Assembly: GCA_937870825.1 (NCBI GenBank)
Contig: CALMZO010000252.1
Coordinates: forward strand, 1-64,000
Reading direction: 5' to 3'
DNA: 64,000 bases
Source of the DNA: an uncultured Chloroflexota bacterium
Lineage (GTDB): Bacteria; Chloroflexota; Anaerolineae; UBA4142; SHND01
In this document: positions 1 to 7,661 of the stretch, piece after piece
Layout: every line of letters starts with the position of its first letter
Numbering within the stretch: position 1 is the stretch's first letter
Notes under the pieces: model-generated
What the model was told of the DNA's origin: nothing
Seen by the model: only the letters and a program-made list of their open reading frames with translations
The model's database searches: none
Made by a program: the position numbers and the translations under genes

Positions 1-812
1 AGAGAGGCGGCGAATTGGACATTGTATTCGACGGTGAAACTGCCCGCGAGATTGTTTAACGCGACAGTAATCGGTTGATTCGCGGGATTGTTGGTGACGG
101 TGATGGCAAAGAGGAAATCGTTCCAGATGTTGGTGAATTGCCAAATCGCGACGACGACGAACGCGGGCGCGGACAGCGGCAGAATGATGCGCGTAAAAAT
201 GCTGAAAAAATTCGCGCCGTCAATGTGCGCGGCTTCGAGCATTTCGTTCGGCAGTGTCGCGTAATAATTTCGGAAAATCAACGCGCACACGGGAATACCG
301 TACACGATGTGTACGAAAGTAAGTCCGGTGAGTGAGCCGTACAATTTCACCGCGTTGAGCGTGGTGACGAGCGGAATCAAAATGCTTTGGTACGGAATGA
401 ACATGCCAAAGAGTAACAACGGGAAAACAATGTTCGAGCCGGGGAATTTCCATTTCGACAACACATAGCCGTTCATCGCGCCAAGCAGTGCGGACACAAG
501 CGTTGCGGGAATCGTCATCTGCAAGCTGTTGATGAAATTGCGTCCCAGTCCCGCGACGGATGGACTCCCTACCCACGCGTCATAAAAACTGCGAACGCTC
601 AAAACGCGCGGCAAGCCCCACATGTCATACAAATTCACTTCGCGATAACTTTTCAGTCCCGTCAGTACGAGCAGAAAAATCGGCAACAGATAATAAATGG
701 TGAACGCAATCGCGATGAGATACAAAAGGATGCGCCACCATTGAATCGGCGCTTTGTGGCGTTCGCGCTCTGCTGCCGTTTCGCGTGGCACAGCGGTTGT
801 TTGTGTTGTCAT
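1..812 (-). CDS. Carbohydrate ABC transporter permease, MalG-type (3' end outside window)
   Basis: Inner-membrane permease of a binding-protein-dependent sugar importer, paired with the MalF-type permease that precedes it. The frame is open from the ATG at 812 to the left edge, so about 270 residues are visible and the C-terminus is missing. The N-terminus has a short charged tail and then a hydrophobic helix (WRILLYLIAIAFTIYYLLP). The EAA loop that contacts the ATPase is clear (EAAHIDGANFF with ILPL downstream), as is the FGMFIPYQSILIPL segment typical of MalG proteins. The ATG overlaps the stop of the upstream permease in an ATGA, which indicates translational coupling. No ATPase gene is visible; it may lie beyond the edge, or a shared MsmX-like ATPase may be used. 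The substrate cannot be read from this sequence. Confidence 0.93.
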   Translation of the reverse strand, partial: MTTQTTAVPRETAAERERHKAPIQWWRILLYLIAIAFTIYYLLPIFLLVLTGLKSYREVNLYDMWGLPRVLSVRSFYDAWVGSPSVAGLGRNFINSLQMTIPATLVSALLGAMNGYVLSKWKFPGSNIVFPLLLFGMFIPYQSILIPLVTTLNAVKLYGSLTGLTFVHIVYGIPVCALIFRNYYATLPNEMLEAAHIDGANFFSIFTRIILPLSAPAFVVVAIWQFTNIWNDFLFAITVTNNPANQPITVALNNLAGSFTVEYNVQFAAS

Positions 813-1813
813 TGGGCGGTCTCCGAGCGCAAACTGTAACGCAAGTACGGAATAATCAAGACGGAAACGAGAATCAAAAGTATCACCGCAATCGCCGCGC
901 CTTGCGCGAACCGCGTTGCTTTGAACGTCGTCTCGAACATGTTGAACGCGAGCGTGTCTGTCGCAAAGCCGCGCCCCACGCCCGTCATCGCAACGGTGAG
1001 GTCATACAATTTCAACGAGATGCTGCTCAAAATAATCACGACGCTCAATGTAATGGGCGTAAGCAGCGGAATGTAAATGTGGCGCACGATTTGATATTCG
1101 TTCGCGCCGTCCACGCGCGCCGCTTCGCGTAATTCGTGCGGAATGCCGCGAATGCCCGCGAGATACATTGCCATCACGTATCCCGAAAGCTGCCACGTCG
1201 CCGCAAGCACAATCGAAAAGGTTCCCGCCGAAAGTCCCCACATCGGCGTCGTGATGAAACCGAGTCCGATTTGATTGAGAAATTGTCCGACGCCCGTATC
1301 GGCGGCGATGTAATAGACGGTGGGGTCGGTGAACCAACGCGGTTGAAAAAATCCGAGTCCGATATATTCAAACAACTTGTTGACGCCCGTGCTGCCGAGT
1401 TCGGGTGTGCCCGGCGTGAGAAGCCAGCGCCACACGACGCCCGTGACGATGAACGAAATCGCGAACGGCAACAGAAAAACGCTGCGGAAAAAATTTTCAC
1501 CGCGCATTTTACTGTCGAGCAGCAGCGCGAGGCCGAAACCGATGACGACACAGGCGACCAAAAACAATGTGGTGAATCCCACAAAATTGCGAATATCAAT
1601 GTAAAAGCGTTGGGTCTCGATGCCCGCGCCAAAGAGCAACCGTTCGTAATTGGCAAAGCCCACCCACGTAAAATCGGGCGATGCGCTTGCCCATTTGGTC
1701 AACGACGAGTATCCCGTCCAGCCGATAAAGGCATAGACGAAAATGCTTATCAAAATAATCGAGGGCAGCACCATCAACACCGCTGCCCAACGTTCCCACC
1801 CTTTGCCCTTCAT
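809..1813 (-). CDS. Carbohydrate ABC transporter permease, MalF-type
   Basis: 334-residue integral membrane permease, the first of the two permeases of this sugar importer. A hydrophobic helix follows the start (WAAVLMVLPSIILISIFVYA), and further membrane segments are spread along the protein. The C-terminal third holds the EAA motif (ELREAARVDGANEYQIVRH followed by IPLLTP), where the nucleotide-binding subunit docks. The length is usual for MalF-like permeases that lack the long periplasmic insert of E. coli MalF. The ATG at 1813 has GAGGA about 9 bases upstream. It lies 155 bp after the binding-protein gene, with a nested palindrome in the gap, and overlaps the next permease by 4 bp. Family assignment is firm; the substrate is unknown. 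Confidence 0.95.
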   Translation of the reverse strand: MKGKGWERWAAVLMVLPSIILISIFVYAFIGWTGYSSLTKWASASPDFTWVGFANYERLLFGAGIETQRFYIDIRNFVGFTTLFLVACVVIGFGLALLLDSKMRGENFFRSVFLLPFAISFIVTGVVWRWLLTPGTPELGSTGVNKLFEYIGLGFFQPRWFTDPTVYYIAADTGVGQFLNQIGLGFITTPMWGLSAGTFSIVLAATWQLSGYVMAMYLAGIRGIPHELREAARVDGANEYQIVRHIYIPLLTPITLSVVIILSSISLKLYDLTVAMTGVGRGFATDTLAFNMFETTFKATRFAQGAAIAVILLILVSVLIIPYLRYSLRSETAQ

Positions 1814-1840
1814 GTTCGCGTCCTCTGTGATATGTCAACG

Positions 1841-1903
1841 CGTAGGGGCGACGGCTCGTCCTCGCCCAAACAGTTTGGGCAACCACAAGGGATTGCCCCT
1901 ACG
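1841..1903. repeat. Nested palindrome of the GTAGGGGC family
   Basis: CGTAGGGGC (1841-1849) is matched by GCCCCTACG (1895-1903). Inside, GCCCAAAC-A-GTTTGGGC (1864-1880) is a second perfect inverted repeat. It sits in the spacer between the binding-protein and first permease genes, so in mRNA it would form a large hairpin and could set the ratio of binding protein to permease. A related shorter element lies near 9,722-9,750. Confidence 0.75.
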
Positions 1904-1968
1904 CGTATTCCGTATTTGATTGAAATGGCGAATGATGTTTGTTCGCTATTTCAACCGATTATACATAG

Positions 1969-3504
1969 TTACGGTGTTGCGGCGCCCGCGTCTTTGGCGG
2001 CTTGCACCAATGCCGCTTGCGCGGCGGCGACATCACCATTCGCTTCAAACAACTTGATGATGTCATAGTACGCGGCTTGCCACGAGGGAACGATGGCGGA
2101 GCCGTGTGTAATCGTTGGGAGAACGCGCGAGACTTTGAAATCGGCGGCGGACGATTTGAGGTACGTGTCGAACGCGCTGTAATCGCAGTCGGTGCGCGAG
2201 CAAATGGAACCTTTGTTGATGTTGAAGGTCTCTTGCGCTTCTTTGGTCGCAATCATTTCGAGCCACGCTTCGGCGTTTGCCTTGTTCGGCGCTTGCAGCG
2301 GCATGGCGAAACCATCCGAGACGAGCATGAACATGCCTTTGTTGCCGGGCGCGGGGACGCCTTCATAGTCCGCGTCCGTCTTGCCTGCGACTTTGAATTC
2401 GCCGTTTGCCCAGTCGCCCATGATGTTCATCGCGGCTTTGCCTTCGATGACCAACTTGGTCGCCTGGTCCCACGAGAGCGCGTTGCGGTCAGCATTCGTG
2501 TACGTCAAAACTTTTTTGTACGTTTCGAGCGCTTGCGTCACTTCGGGACTGCTCCACGATTTTGTGCCGCCCGTGAGTCCTGCCATGCCGTCCGCGCCTG
2601 CATAGCTCATCAACACCACTTCAAACGTTTGCGCGGCTTCGAATCCGTTCGCGCCGCCATGCGATAACGGCACGATGCCTTTGCCTTTCAACGCTTCCGC
2701 AACGGTGAAAAATTCATCCCACGTTGTCGGCGTTTTGAGTCCGTTGTCTGCCAAAACTTTTTTGTTGACCCACAACACATTGCCGCGATGAATGTTCATC
2801 GGCACGGTGTAGATATGCCCTTCGTAGGTGAGCAATTTCTTGAGGTCCTCGGGCATGACACTGCCTTGTGTTTTTTCGACGATGGCTTCGACAGGAGTCA
2901 GATATTTTGCGGGGTCGTATTGCTCCACTTCGGCTCCCGCGTGAAGCATAAAGACGTCAAACGGGTCGCCGCCCTGCAGTTTCGTCAGGTTCGCGGCTTT
3001 GAAATTCACGCCGCCGCCGCCCGCGATACCACCGTGTACCACTTCAACGCCGGGGTGCGCTTTTTTGTACAATTCGTACACGCCGTTGATGCCCGCGAAC
3101 TCACCGCCCGACGTCCACCAATTGCCGACGAGCAATTGACCGGCGGCGGGTTTCGCAAAGAGCAAATCAATGTTGCCTTTGTTCGGGTCGAATTTCGCGA
3201 GGAATGCTTCGGCGTCGGCTTTGCTGGGGATACACAATTTTTGTCCGACTTCCAAAACATCGGGGTTCGTCACTTTGGCGTACGAGGAATCTTCGGCGTT
3301 CTTGTAATTCGTTTGCGCCATGATAGCAAAGTACGCTTTGACGTTGCCGAGGAACTTGTCTGACAGTTTCGAGAGCCAGTCGCCTGCCGTCACCGTATAG
3401 TCTTGGTCGCAAGTGGTGGCTCCATTCGGCGCGGCGCTCGCAACGGGGGTGAGGGCGAGCATCAACGCGACGACGAGTAGAACATACACGAACTTGGTTT
3501 TCAT
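1969..3504 (-). CDS. LysM-domain sugar-binding protein of ABC importer (family 1 solute-binding protein)
   Basis: Extracellular solute receptor that feeds the two downstream permeases. The start chosen is the ATG at 3504, because GGAGG lies 7 bases upstream; an earlier in-frame ATG gives only eight extra residues and no better site. Residues 1-24 form a signal peptide (FVYVLLVVALMLALTPVASA). Residues about 36-93 are a LysM domain (YTVTAGDWLSKLSDKFLG ... VLEVGQKLCIP). From about 122 the usual solute-binding fold begins (VGNWWTSGGEFAGINGVYEL), running to residue 511. There is no lipobox; Cys33 and Cys91 could form a disulfide bracketing the LysM domain. The LysM module could hold the receptor to peptidoglycan in place of a lipid anchor, as inferred for similar Chloroflexota proteins. 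The ligand is unknown. Confidence 0.92.
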   Translation of the reverse strand: MKTKFVYVLLVVALMLALTPVASAAPNGATTCDQDYTVTAGDWLSKLSDKFLGNVKAYFAIMAQTNYKNAEDSSYAKVTNPDVLEVGQKLCIPSKADAEAFLAKFDPNKGNIDLLFAKPAAGQLLVGNWWTSGGEFAGINGVYELYKKAHPGVEVVHGGIAGGGGVNFKAANLTKLQGGDPFDVFMLHAGAEVEQYDPAKYLTPVEAIVEKTQGSVMPEDLKKLLTYEGHIYTVPMNIHRGNVLWVNKKVLADNGLKTPTTWDEFFTVAEALKGKGIVPLSHGGANGFEAAQTFEVVLMSYAGADGMAGLTGGTKSWSSPEVTQALETYKKVLTYTNADRNALSWDQATKLVIEGKAAMNIMGDWANGEFKVAGKTDADYEGVPAPGNKGMFMLVSDGFAMPLQAPNKANAEAWLEMIATKEAQETFNINKGSICSRTDCDYSAFDTYLKSSAADFKVSRVLPTITHGSAIVPSWQAAYYDIIKLFEANGDVAAAQAALVQAAKDAGAATP

Positions 3505-3609
3505 CTCTTGACCTCCAATGGTCTGCATTACGTGTCGTTGTTTGCGGTTCAGAGATTCATGAAAAAATTTTCGCCGATGTTTCCTCCTTTCAAGAAATCA
3601 GCGGATTGT

Positions 3610-3659
3610 GCCGCTCGCGTTGTGCAGCGTCATAAGGGGAATTACACAACGCGAACGGC
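3610..3659 (-). promoter_or_regulatory. Intercistronic stem-loop before the binding-protein gene
   Basis: Positions 3610-3624 and 3645-3659 form a 15-bp inverted repeat with one mismatch (GCCGCTCGCGTTGTG against CACAACGCGAACGGC) around a 20-base loop. It starts 13 bases past the epimerase stop and has no T-run on the transcribed strand. It looks more like a processing or stabilising hairpin ahead of a highly expressed binding protein than a full terminator. Its TTGTG...CACAA core also resembles half-sites in the sorC operator candidate. Confidence 0.5.
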
Positions 3660-3671
3660 AGCACGCGTCGC

Positions 3672-4481
3672 TTACACCATCAAGCCGCGCGGCGTGCGAT
3701 TTGTTTCGCCTGCCGCGTCCAACGCGGCGCGCACGCGCGCAACAGCATTTGGAATATCGCCACTGCCGGGAACAAGTTTTCCTTTTGGACCTTTGAGCAG
3801 CGGTGACGACATTTCTGCTACGGTCATTCCCAGCTGAACAAATTCCGCGCAGTTGTCGGCATTCACGCCGCCGTCCATCATCAAGTCCACCTGCGTTTCC
3901 AATCCTGCCGCGACAATCATGTCATGCAATTGCTTTAATTGTTTTCCAAATGTGGGATTGACAATATGCGGACTGCGCCCCGCTTGCGGCGGTTTCCAAA
4001 ACGGATACCACGTTTCATATTCCACAATATCCACGAACGGAATGAGCTGCTCGAAATTCCCCATCGGAATACCTTCCCAACCCCAGACGCCGACTTTTAA
4101 ACCATGCTCTTTGATGAAAAAAATATGTTCGACAATCGTTTCGCCGCACGTTTCAATCGGCAGCGAAATCAAATTCACGCCCGCGTCCATCATCTGCTTC
4201 AATTGGTCTTGGGTCGGGCGCACCATTTGCAATTGCGCTTCGATTTCCAAATTCGTACTCGAGCGCGCGGCTTCCAAAATATCAATCCCCCCGCGCGGCA
4301 TTCCGAACTGCATGTAATCGCCGTCGCGTACTTCGATATGAATCCAGTCCGCGCCCGCTTGTTCCAATTCTTGAATCTGCGCGCCCAACACCGCATAGTC
4401 CGCCCAAAACAATCCCGCCGCGAGTTTCACGCGTGCGCGCGGATTGCCGATTTTACTTTCACGTTCAACACTCATAGTCAT
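3672..4481 (-). CDS. Ribulose-phosphate 3-epimerase-like TIM-barrel protein
   Basis: 269 residues of the ribulose-phosphate epimerase family, which interconverts pentulose phosphates using a metal ion in a TIM barrel. Visible family features are LAAGLFWADYAVLGAQIQEL at the first strand, DWIHIEVRDGDYM where RPE has the metal-binding HxDVMDG-type motif, and the late MMDGGVNADNCAEFVQLG phosphate-binding loop. Some canonical residues differ: RPE normally has HxD plus a second His, while here the motif reads HIEVRDGD. It may therefore be a relative acting on another sugar phosphate. It sits between the SorC regulator and the importer genes on the same strand, so its substrate probably derives from the imported sugar. 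Start at 4481, with a second ATG two codons in; GAGGACGAGG lies just upstream. Confidence 0.8.
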   Translation of the reverse strand: MTMSVERESKIGNPRARVKLAAGLFWADYAVLGAQIQELEQAGADWIHIEVRDGDYMQFGMPRGGIDILEAARSSTNLEIEAQLQMVRPTQDQLKQMMDAGVNLISLPIETCGETIVEHIFFIKEHGLKVGVWGWEGIPMGNFEQLIPFVDIVEYETWYPFWKPPQAGRSPHIVNPTFGKQLKQLHDMIVAAGLETQVDLMMDGGVNADNCAEFVQLGMTVAEMSSPLLKGPKGKLVPGSGDIPNAVARVRAALDAAGETNRTPRGLMV

Positions 4482-4503
4482 CCTCGTCCTCTAAAAATTT
4501 TCC

Positions 4504-4585
4504 GCCTCTCGTCTCTCGCTTTTAACGCGCACAAGGCGCGCTGCTACGATGACGTTTCACGCTTCACGTTTCTCGTTTCTCGCCA
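4504..4585. repeat. GAGAAACG-family repeat reaching into the sorC 3' end
   Basis: The plus strand carries runs of CTCTCGTCTCTCGC and TTCACGTTTCTCGTTTCTCGCC, the complement of the GAGAAACG unit. It fills the sorC-epimerase spacer and supplies the last codons of sorC, giving the tail RNEKREA. It is the same family as at 30,708, 32,256, 39,590, 48,263 and 55,767. Confidence 0.7.
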
Positions 4586-5525
4586 AATCCAATACCACCG
4601 CCGCCGTCTCTTCATCCGTAATCAGCGTGTTGATATATTTACCGCGCAGCGCGGCGAGAATCGCTTTTGCCTTGTGTCGTCCCACCGCGACGCCTATCAC
4701 GCGCGGAATTTCGCGCAGCGCGTCGAGTCCCAGCGCCATCGTTCGTTCACTCAATTCCGTCGAAACAATTTCGCCGCGCGCGTCAAAATACTGCGAACAA
4801 ATTTCGCCGACGACATGTCCGCGTTTGAGAATTTGCAGTTGCGCGGCGGGCAACAATTTTTGGCGCACAATCGCGGAATTTTGTCGGTCCAGCGCGCCGA
4901 TGCCGACGAGCGCCAGCTGCGCGTGGCGCGCCAGATTCAACACATTGCGAATGGACGACTCGCGCAGCAGCGCGCGGCGCGTTTCGGGGTTTTCCACATA
5001 CAGCGGTGCGGTGAGATTGAAATAGTCGCCGCCGAGTTTTTGCGCGAGTTCGCGCGTCAGGTTGGCGTCGTCGTCTTCCGCGCCATTCACGCGCAACATG
5101 CCCACCAATTGCACGACGCGCGTTTCGCGGCGCGGCGTCGGCGTGAATTGTTCAATCGTCGCTTGAACGGTGCTGCCCCGACTGAGCGCAATCGTATTGC
5201 CGGGCGCAATGGATTCTTGGAGATAACGCGCGGCGAGACGCGCGATGTTCATTTTCGCGTCCAGCGCTTGGCGCGCACTCGCCCGCAATACGCGCGCGTC
5301 CCGTAACCCAAATTGTTCGCACAACTCGTCGGCGCGTTCCCGCGCGAGCATGAGCGGGAAATGAATCCGAATTTCGACGATGCCTTCGTTGCGCGCCTGA
5401 GTGAGCAGACGCGAAACGCTCGAACGCGAGACGCGCAGTTTGCGCGCAATCGCGCTTTGGTCCAGTCCTTTTTCAAAATACAGGTATGCCACTTGGGCGA
5501 GCAATTCGTGATGTGTGGGTTCCAT
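4557..5525 (-). CDS. SorC-family sugar-responsive transcriptional regulator
   Basis: 322 residues, the usual SorC/DeoR-type length. The N-terminus is a helix-turn-helix of the crp/sorC kind (KGLDQSAIARKLRVSRSSVSRLLTQARNEGIVEIRI, about residues 20-55). The rest is the sugar-phosphate-binding domain (GNTIALSRGSTVQATIEQF; LVGIGALDRQNS; GVAVGRHKAKAILAALRGKYINTLITDEETA). The frame stays open upstream, but the ATG at 5525 is chosen because it begins the domain directly; the upstream extension is promoter DNA. It heads a same-strand unit with an epimerase-like enzyme and a sugar importer, so it very likely controls that unit in response to a phosphorylated sugar. The C-terminal tail comes from a GAGAAACG-type repeat. 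Promoter and operator candidates lie at 5613-5657. Confidence 0.93.
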   Translation of the reverse strand: MEPTHHELLAQVAYLYFEKGLDQSAIARKLRVSRSSVSRLLTQARNEGIVEIRIHFPLMLARERADELCEQFGLRDARVLRASARQALDAKMNIARLAARYLQESIAPGNTIALSRGSTVQATIEQFTPTPRRETRVVQLVGMLRVNGAEDDDANLTRELAQKLGGDYFNLTAPLYVENPETRRALLRESSIRNVLNLARHAQLALVGIGALDRQNSAIVRQKLLPAAQLQILKRGHVVGEICSQYFDARGEIVSTELSERTMALGLDALREIPRVIGVAVGRHKAKAILAALRGKYINTLITDEETAAVVLDLARNEKREA

Positions 5526-5612
5526 CGCCAAAAAGAGGAATGGTGCATTGCCTCGCGGCGAACCGAGGGAGGTCACGACGAAACATCGCGTCTGAAATTT
5601 TTTGCAATGCAC

Positions 5613-5657
5613 TGCACAATTGTGCAAGAGTATGAACGAAAATGGGGCGATTGTCAA
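5613..5657 (-). promoter_or_regulatory. sorC promoter with palindromic operator at the start site
   Basis: Read on the minus strand: TTGACA (5657-5652), a 17-base spacer, then CATACT (5634-5629). The predicted start, about 7 bases further on, falls inside the perfect 14-bp palindrome TGCACAATTGTGCA (5626-5613). This geometry suits autorepression or inducer control by SorC. The -35 box overlaps the stop codon of the upstream DUF2236 gene. Confidence 0.7.
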
Positions 5658-6475
5658 GAGGGGTGAGAAGAGGGGAATTTCTGAAGGCGGTGTTCCATCG
5701 AATACGCTTTCGGATGAATCGCCAGTGCGCGCGGAATCTTGGGGCGCACTCGCCGCGCAATAGCTGCCAGATGGTCTAACCTGTTTTCGTCCGCCGCCGC
5801 CCATTCGTATTCGTACATTTGACGCACGCGCGGCGGCAGCAGTCCGATTCCGACAAAACTAAACCGCCGCGTCAAATGTCCGCGCAGCGTGGGAGCAAAC
5901 AACGCGTCCACAATGTCCCGCGCGTTTTGTGTCACATTTAGCGCGTCGCCGCACACCATCGCGTCCACGTACCGTTCAAACGCCGCGTACGTTTCGGGAA
6001 CCGCCGCGCGCGAAATTCCCAAGACACGCGCCAACCCTTTGCAGTCCTCATAGTACGCGCCCTTGTCCGCGAACGTCATCGGCGCGACAAATTTTTCATA
6101 CACCCGCAGCACGGAATCAATCAACGTCGCCAGGACCCAAAATTGCAAATCCGAATTGCGCGCGTCATAGACGACGAACGACGGAGGACGAACGACGAAC
6201 GCGCGGTCTCGCACTTGCGCATGGCATTTGTGAAAATGCTTGAGCGCGTCGCGCCTTTCGTCCGGCATCCCGAACGAAATTTCCGTCATCGTTTTCATCG
6301 TGCGATACAAACGTCCAAACGGGTCGCCGCGATAGTTGCTGTGTTGTGCGACGCCCGCCGCAATCGCCGGATGCGCGAGTTCGAGCAGCAGCGCGCGCGG
6401 ACCCGCGAGTGAAATCAGCCACTCGCGATTGACGCGCCAATACATGCTTTGCGGAGCAAACAGGGGGTGGGACAT
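5654..6475 (-). CDS. DUF2236 (MpaB/latex-clearing-like) domain protein
   Basis: 273 residues matching the DUF2236 family, whose characterised members include heme-dependent rubber oxygenase Lcp and the fungal MpaB. Visible features are VNREWLISLAGPRALLLELAHPAIAAGVAQHSNY at the N-terminus, DPFGRLYRTMKTM, and HFHKCHAQVRD in the middle, with histidines available for a cofactor. Residues FVVRPPSFVVYDAR are encoded by an ACGAACG-type repeat (6163-6205), seemingly inserted in frame. It follows a 37-codon membrane peptide gene by 37 bp on the same strand and may be co-transcribed with it. Its stop overlaps the sorC promoter. The actual reaction is unknown; family assignment is moderately firm. Confidence 0.75.
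   Translation of the reverse strand: MSHPLFAPQSMYWRVNREWLISLAGPRALLLELAHPAIAAGVAQHSNYRGDPFGRLYRTMKTMTEISFGMPDERRDALKHFHKCHAQVRDRAFVVRPPSFVVYDARNSDLQFWVLATLIDSVLRVYEKFVAPMTFADKGAYYEDCKGLARVLGISRAAVPETYAAFERYVDAMVCGDALNVTQNARDIVDALFAPTLRGHLTRRFSFVGIGLLPPRVRQMYEYEWAAADENRLDHLAAIARRVRPKIPRALAIHPKAYSMEHRLQKFPSSHPS
6163..6205. repeat. ACGAACG-family repeat inside the DUF2236 gene
   Basis: Imperfect copies of ACGAACG/ACGACGA lie within the coding region and keep the frame. On this strand they encode FVVRPPSFVV; the same family read on the other strand gives NDERR-type peptides in the ThyX-like gene at 26,522-26,577. Confidence 0.7.
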
Positions 6476-6512
6476 TTGCGCGAAACGAGAAACGAGAGGT
6501 GAGAAAAATGTG

Positions 6513-6626
6513 TTAGCCGCGCAGCATCACGAGCGCGAACGCCAACACCACTTCGCCAATCAACATTGCCGCAAACAGCCAGCCAAGCACCTGGGATTTC
6601 TTGTCACGGTCGTGATACGAGAGCAT
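6513..6626 (-). CDS. 37-residue single-pass membrane peptide
   Basis: A short open frame with a strong GGAGG 6 bases before its ATG. The peptide begins MLSYHDRDKKSQV, a charged amphipathic start, and continues with one hydrophobic helix (GWLFAAMLIGEVVLAFALVM) ending in LRG. The ribosome-binding site and the clean membrane topology make it likely to be real. It lies just upstream of the DUF2236 gene on the same strand. I do not recognise a family. It could be a small modulator of a membrane or heme protein, but nothing in the sequence shows which. Confidence 0.6.
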   Translation of the reverse strand: MLSYHDRDKKSQVLGWLFAAMLIGEVVLAFALVMLRG

Positions 6627-6756
6627 GTTGTCCTCCGCTTTGTGAGATACGCTTTTTCTTTTGAAACGATTCTAGACGCAATCTTGTTCCCTTGCGACGG
6701 TTCACGTCCAGCCACGCGCGCACTCGCGTGCTTGACAGTCAAGAATCCACAATGCA

Positions 6757-6850
6757 CAATGGACAATGCCAAATTCGCAATTTCGACTTTCAACTTTCAA
6801 CTTCCAACTTCCAATTTCCAATTTCCAATTTCCAATTTCCAACTTCCATC
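6757..6850. repeat. AAT/TTCCAA tandem repeat before the response regulator
   Basis: CAATGCACAATGGACAATGCC is followed by about nine copies of a 7-base unit of the kind CTTCCAA/TTTCCAA. The array ends five bases before the ATG of the response-regulator gene, so that gene has no GGAGG site and its 5' leader would be repeat RNA. A related AATTGCGAATT array lies at 32,315-32,400. Confidence 0.75.
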
Positions 6851-6854
6851 TTCC

Positions 6855-7589
6855 ATGAACCTCTTGCTCGTTGAAGACAATCCCAAACTCCGCGATGCGT
6901 TGCAGCGCGGACTCGAAGCGACGACGCGCGTTCGCGTTGTGTATGCCTGCGCGCGCGGCGAAGAGGCGCTCGCGTATTGTTTGGAAAATCCGCCCGACGC
7001 GATTTTGATGGATGTGCAGCTCGCGGACGAAATGAACGGGATTCAGTCTGCCGTTGCGATTCGCCGCGAATTTCCGCGCTTGCCCATTGTGTTTTATTCG
7101 ATTCAAGACGACGACGCGTACTATCGCGATTTTTTGCGTTCGGGCATTTTGAGTCATTACGCGTACGTGAAAAAATCAAATTACTTGTTGCCTGAAATGA
7201 TTGTCCCGTTATTGCAAGACGCGAAAAATGGGCGCAGCTTCATTGACCCCGAAATCGAAGCGCGTGTGCATACGGTTCGTGTGCAAGACGAACGGGACCC
7301 ATTGACGCTGCTCGAACCGAACGAGCAGCAAGTGGCAAAATTGTTGGCGCAAGGATTGAGCAATGAACAAATCGCCGCGCGCATGGGTTTCAAAGACCGC
7401 CGCACGATTGCGCGGACGAACGGACAAATTTACGCGGCGTGGAGTCTCGCCGACAACGCGACGGATGAAAAAATCGCGCGCACACGCGCAGCGCTCATCG
7501 TCCGCGCAAAACGTTTGCTGCAATGGGACGAACAGGGCAACCCGCTCGCACAGAATGAACGCGGGGAATGGGTATTTTGGGAGGGGTGA
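6855..7589 (+). CDS. NarL-like response regulator
   Basis: 244 residues. The receiver domain starts immediately (MNLLLVEDNPKLRDALQRGL), with the phospho-acceptor Asp in AILMDVQLADEMNG near residue 50. The C-terminal half holds a LuxR/NarL-like helix-turn-helix (LLEPNEQQVAKLLAQGLSNEQIAARMGFKDRRTIARTNGQIYAAW). The usual receiver Lys region reads YAYVKKSNYLLPEMI. A C-terminal extension ending NERGEWVFWEG is not part of the standard family. The ATG at 6855 is chosen because the receiver begins there, although only TTCCAA repeats precede it. It is followed after 72 bp by its likely partner kinase. The target genes are unknown. Confidence 0.9.
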   Translation: MNLLLVEDNPKLRDALQRGLEATTRVRVVYACARGEEALAYCLENPPDAILMDVQLADEMNGIQSAVAIRREFPRLPIVFYSIQDDDAYYRDFLRSGILSHYAYVKKSNYLLPEMIVPLLQDAKNGRSFIDPEIEARVHTVRVQDERDPLTLLEPNEQQVAKLLAQGLSNEQIAARMGFKDRRTIARTNGQIYAAWSLADNATDEKIARTRAALIVRAKRLLQWDEQGNPLAQNERGEWVFWEG

Positions 7590-7642
7590 GAGATGAAGGA
7601 TGAAGGATGAAAAAGAGTTTTGTATTCATCCCTCACCCCTCA
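7581..7642. repeat. GATGAAGG-family inverted repeat between regulator and kinase
   Basis: GAGGGGTGAGAGATGA (7581-7596) pairs with TCATCCCTCACCCCTC (7627-7642), 15 of 16 positions matching, around tandem GATGAAGG copies. It overlaps the response-regulator stop codon. It may attenuate transcription into the kinase gene. Related ATGAGGGATGAG copies lie at 30,674-30,690 and 40,870-40,900. Confidence 0.65.
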
Positions 7643-7661
7643 TCCTTTATCTTTTTTTGCG

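Noticed and set aside
4104-5306. Open frame of about 400 codons on the plus strand across the epimerase and sorC genes
   Set aside because: It spans two real genes and their spacer on the opposite strand, which a true gene would not do here.
5526-5804. N-terminal extension of SorC by 93 residues
   Set aside because: It covers the promoter, the operator palindrome and part of the DUF2236 gene; the SorC domain begins at the ATG at 5,525.
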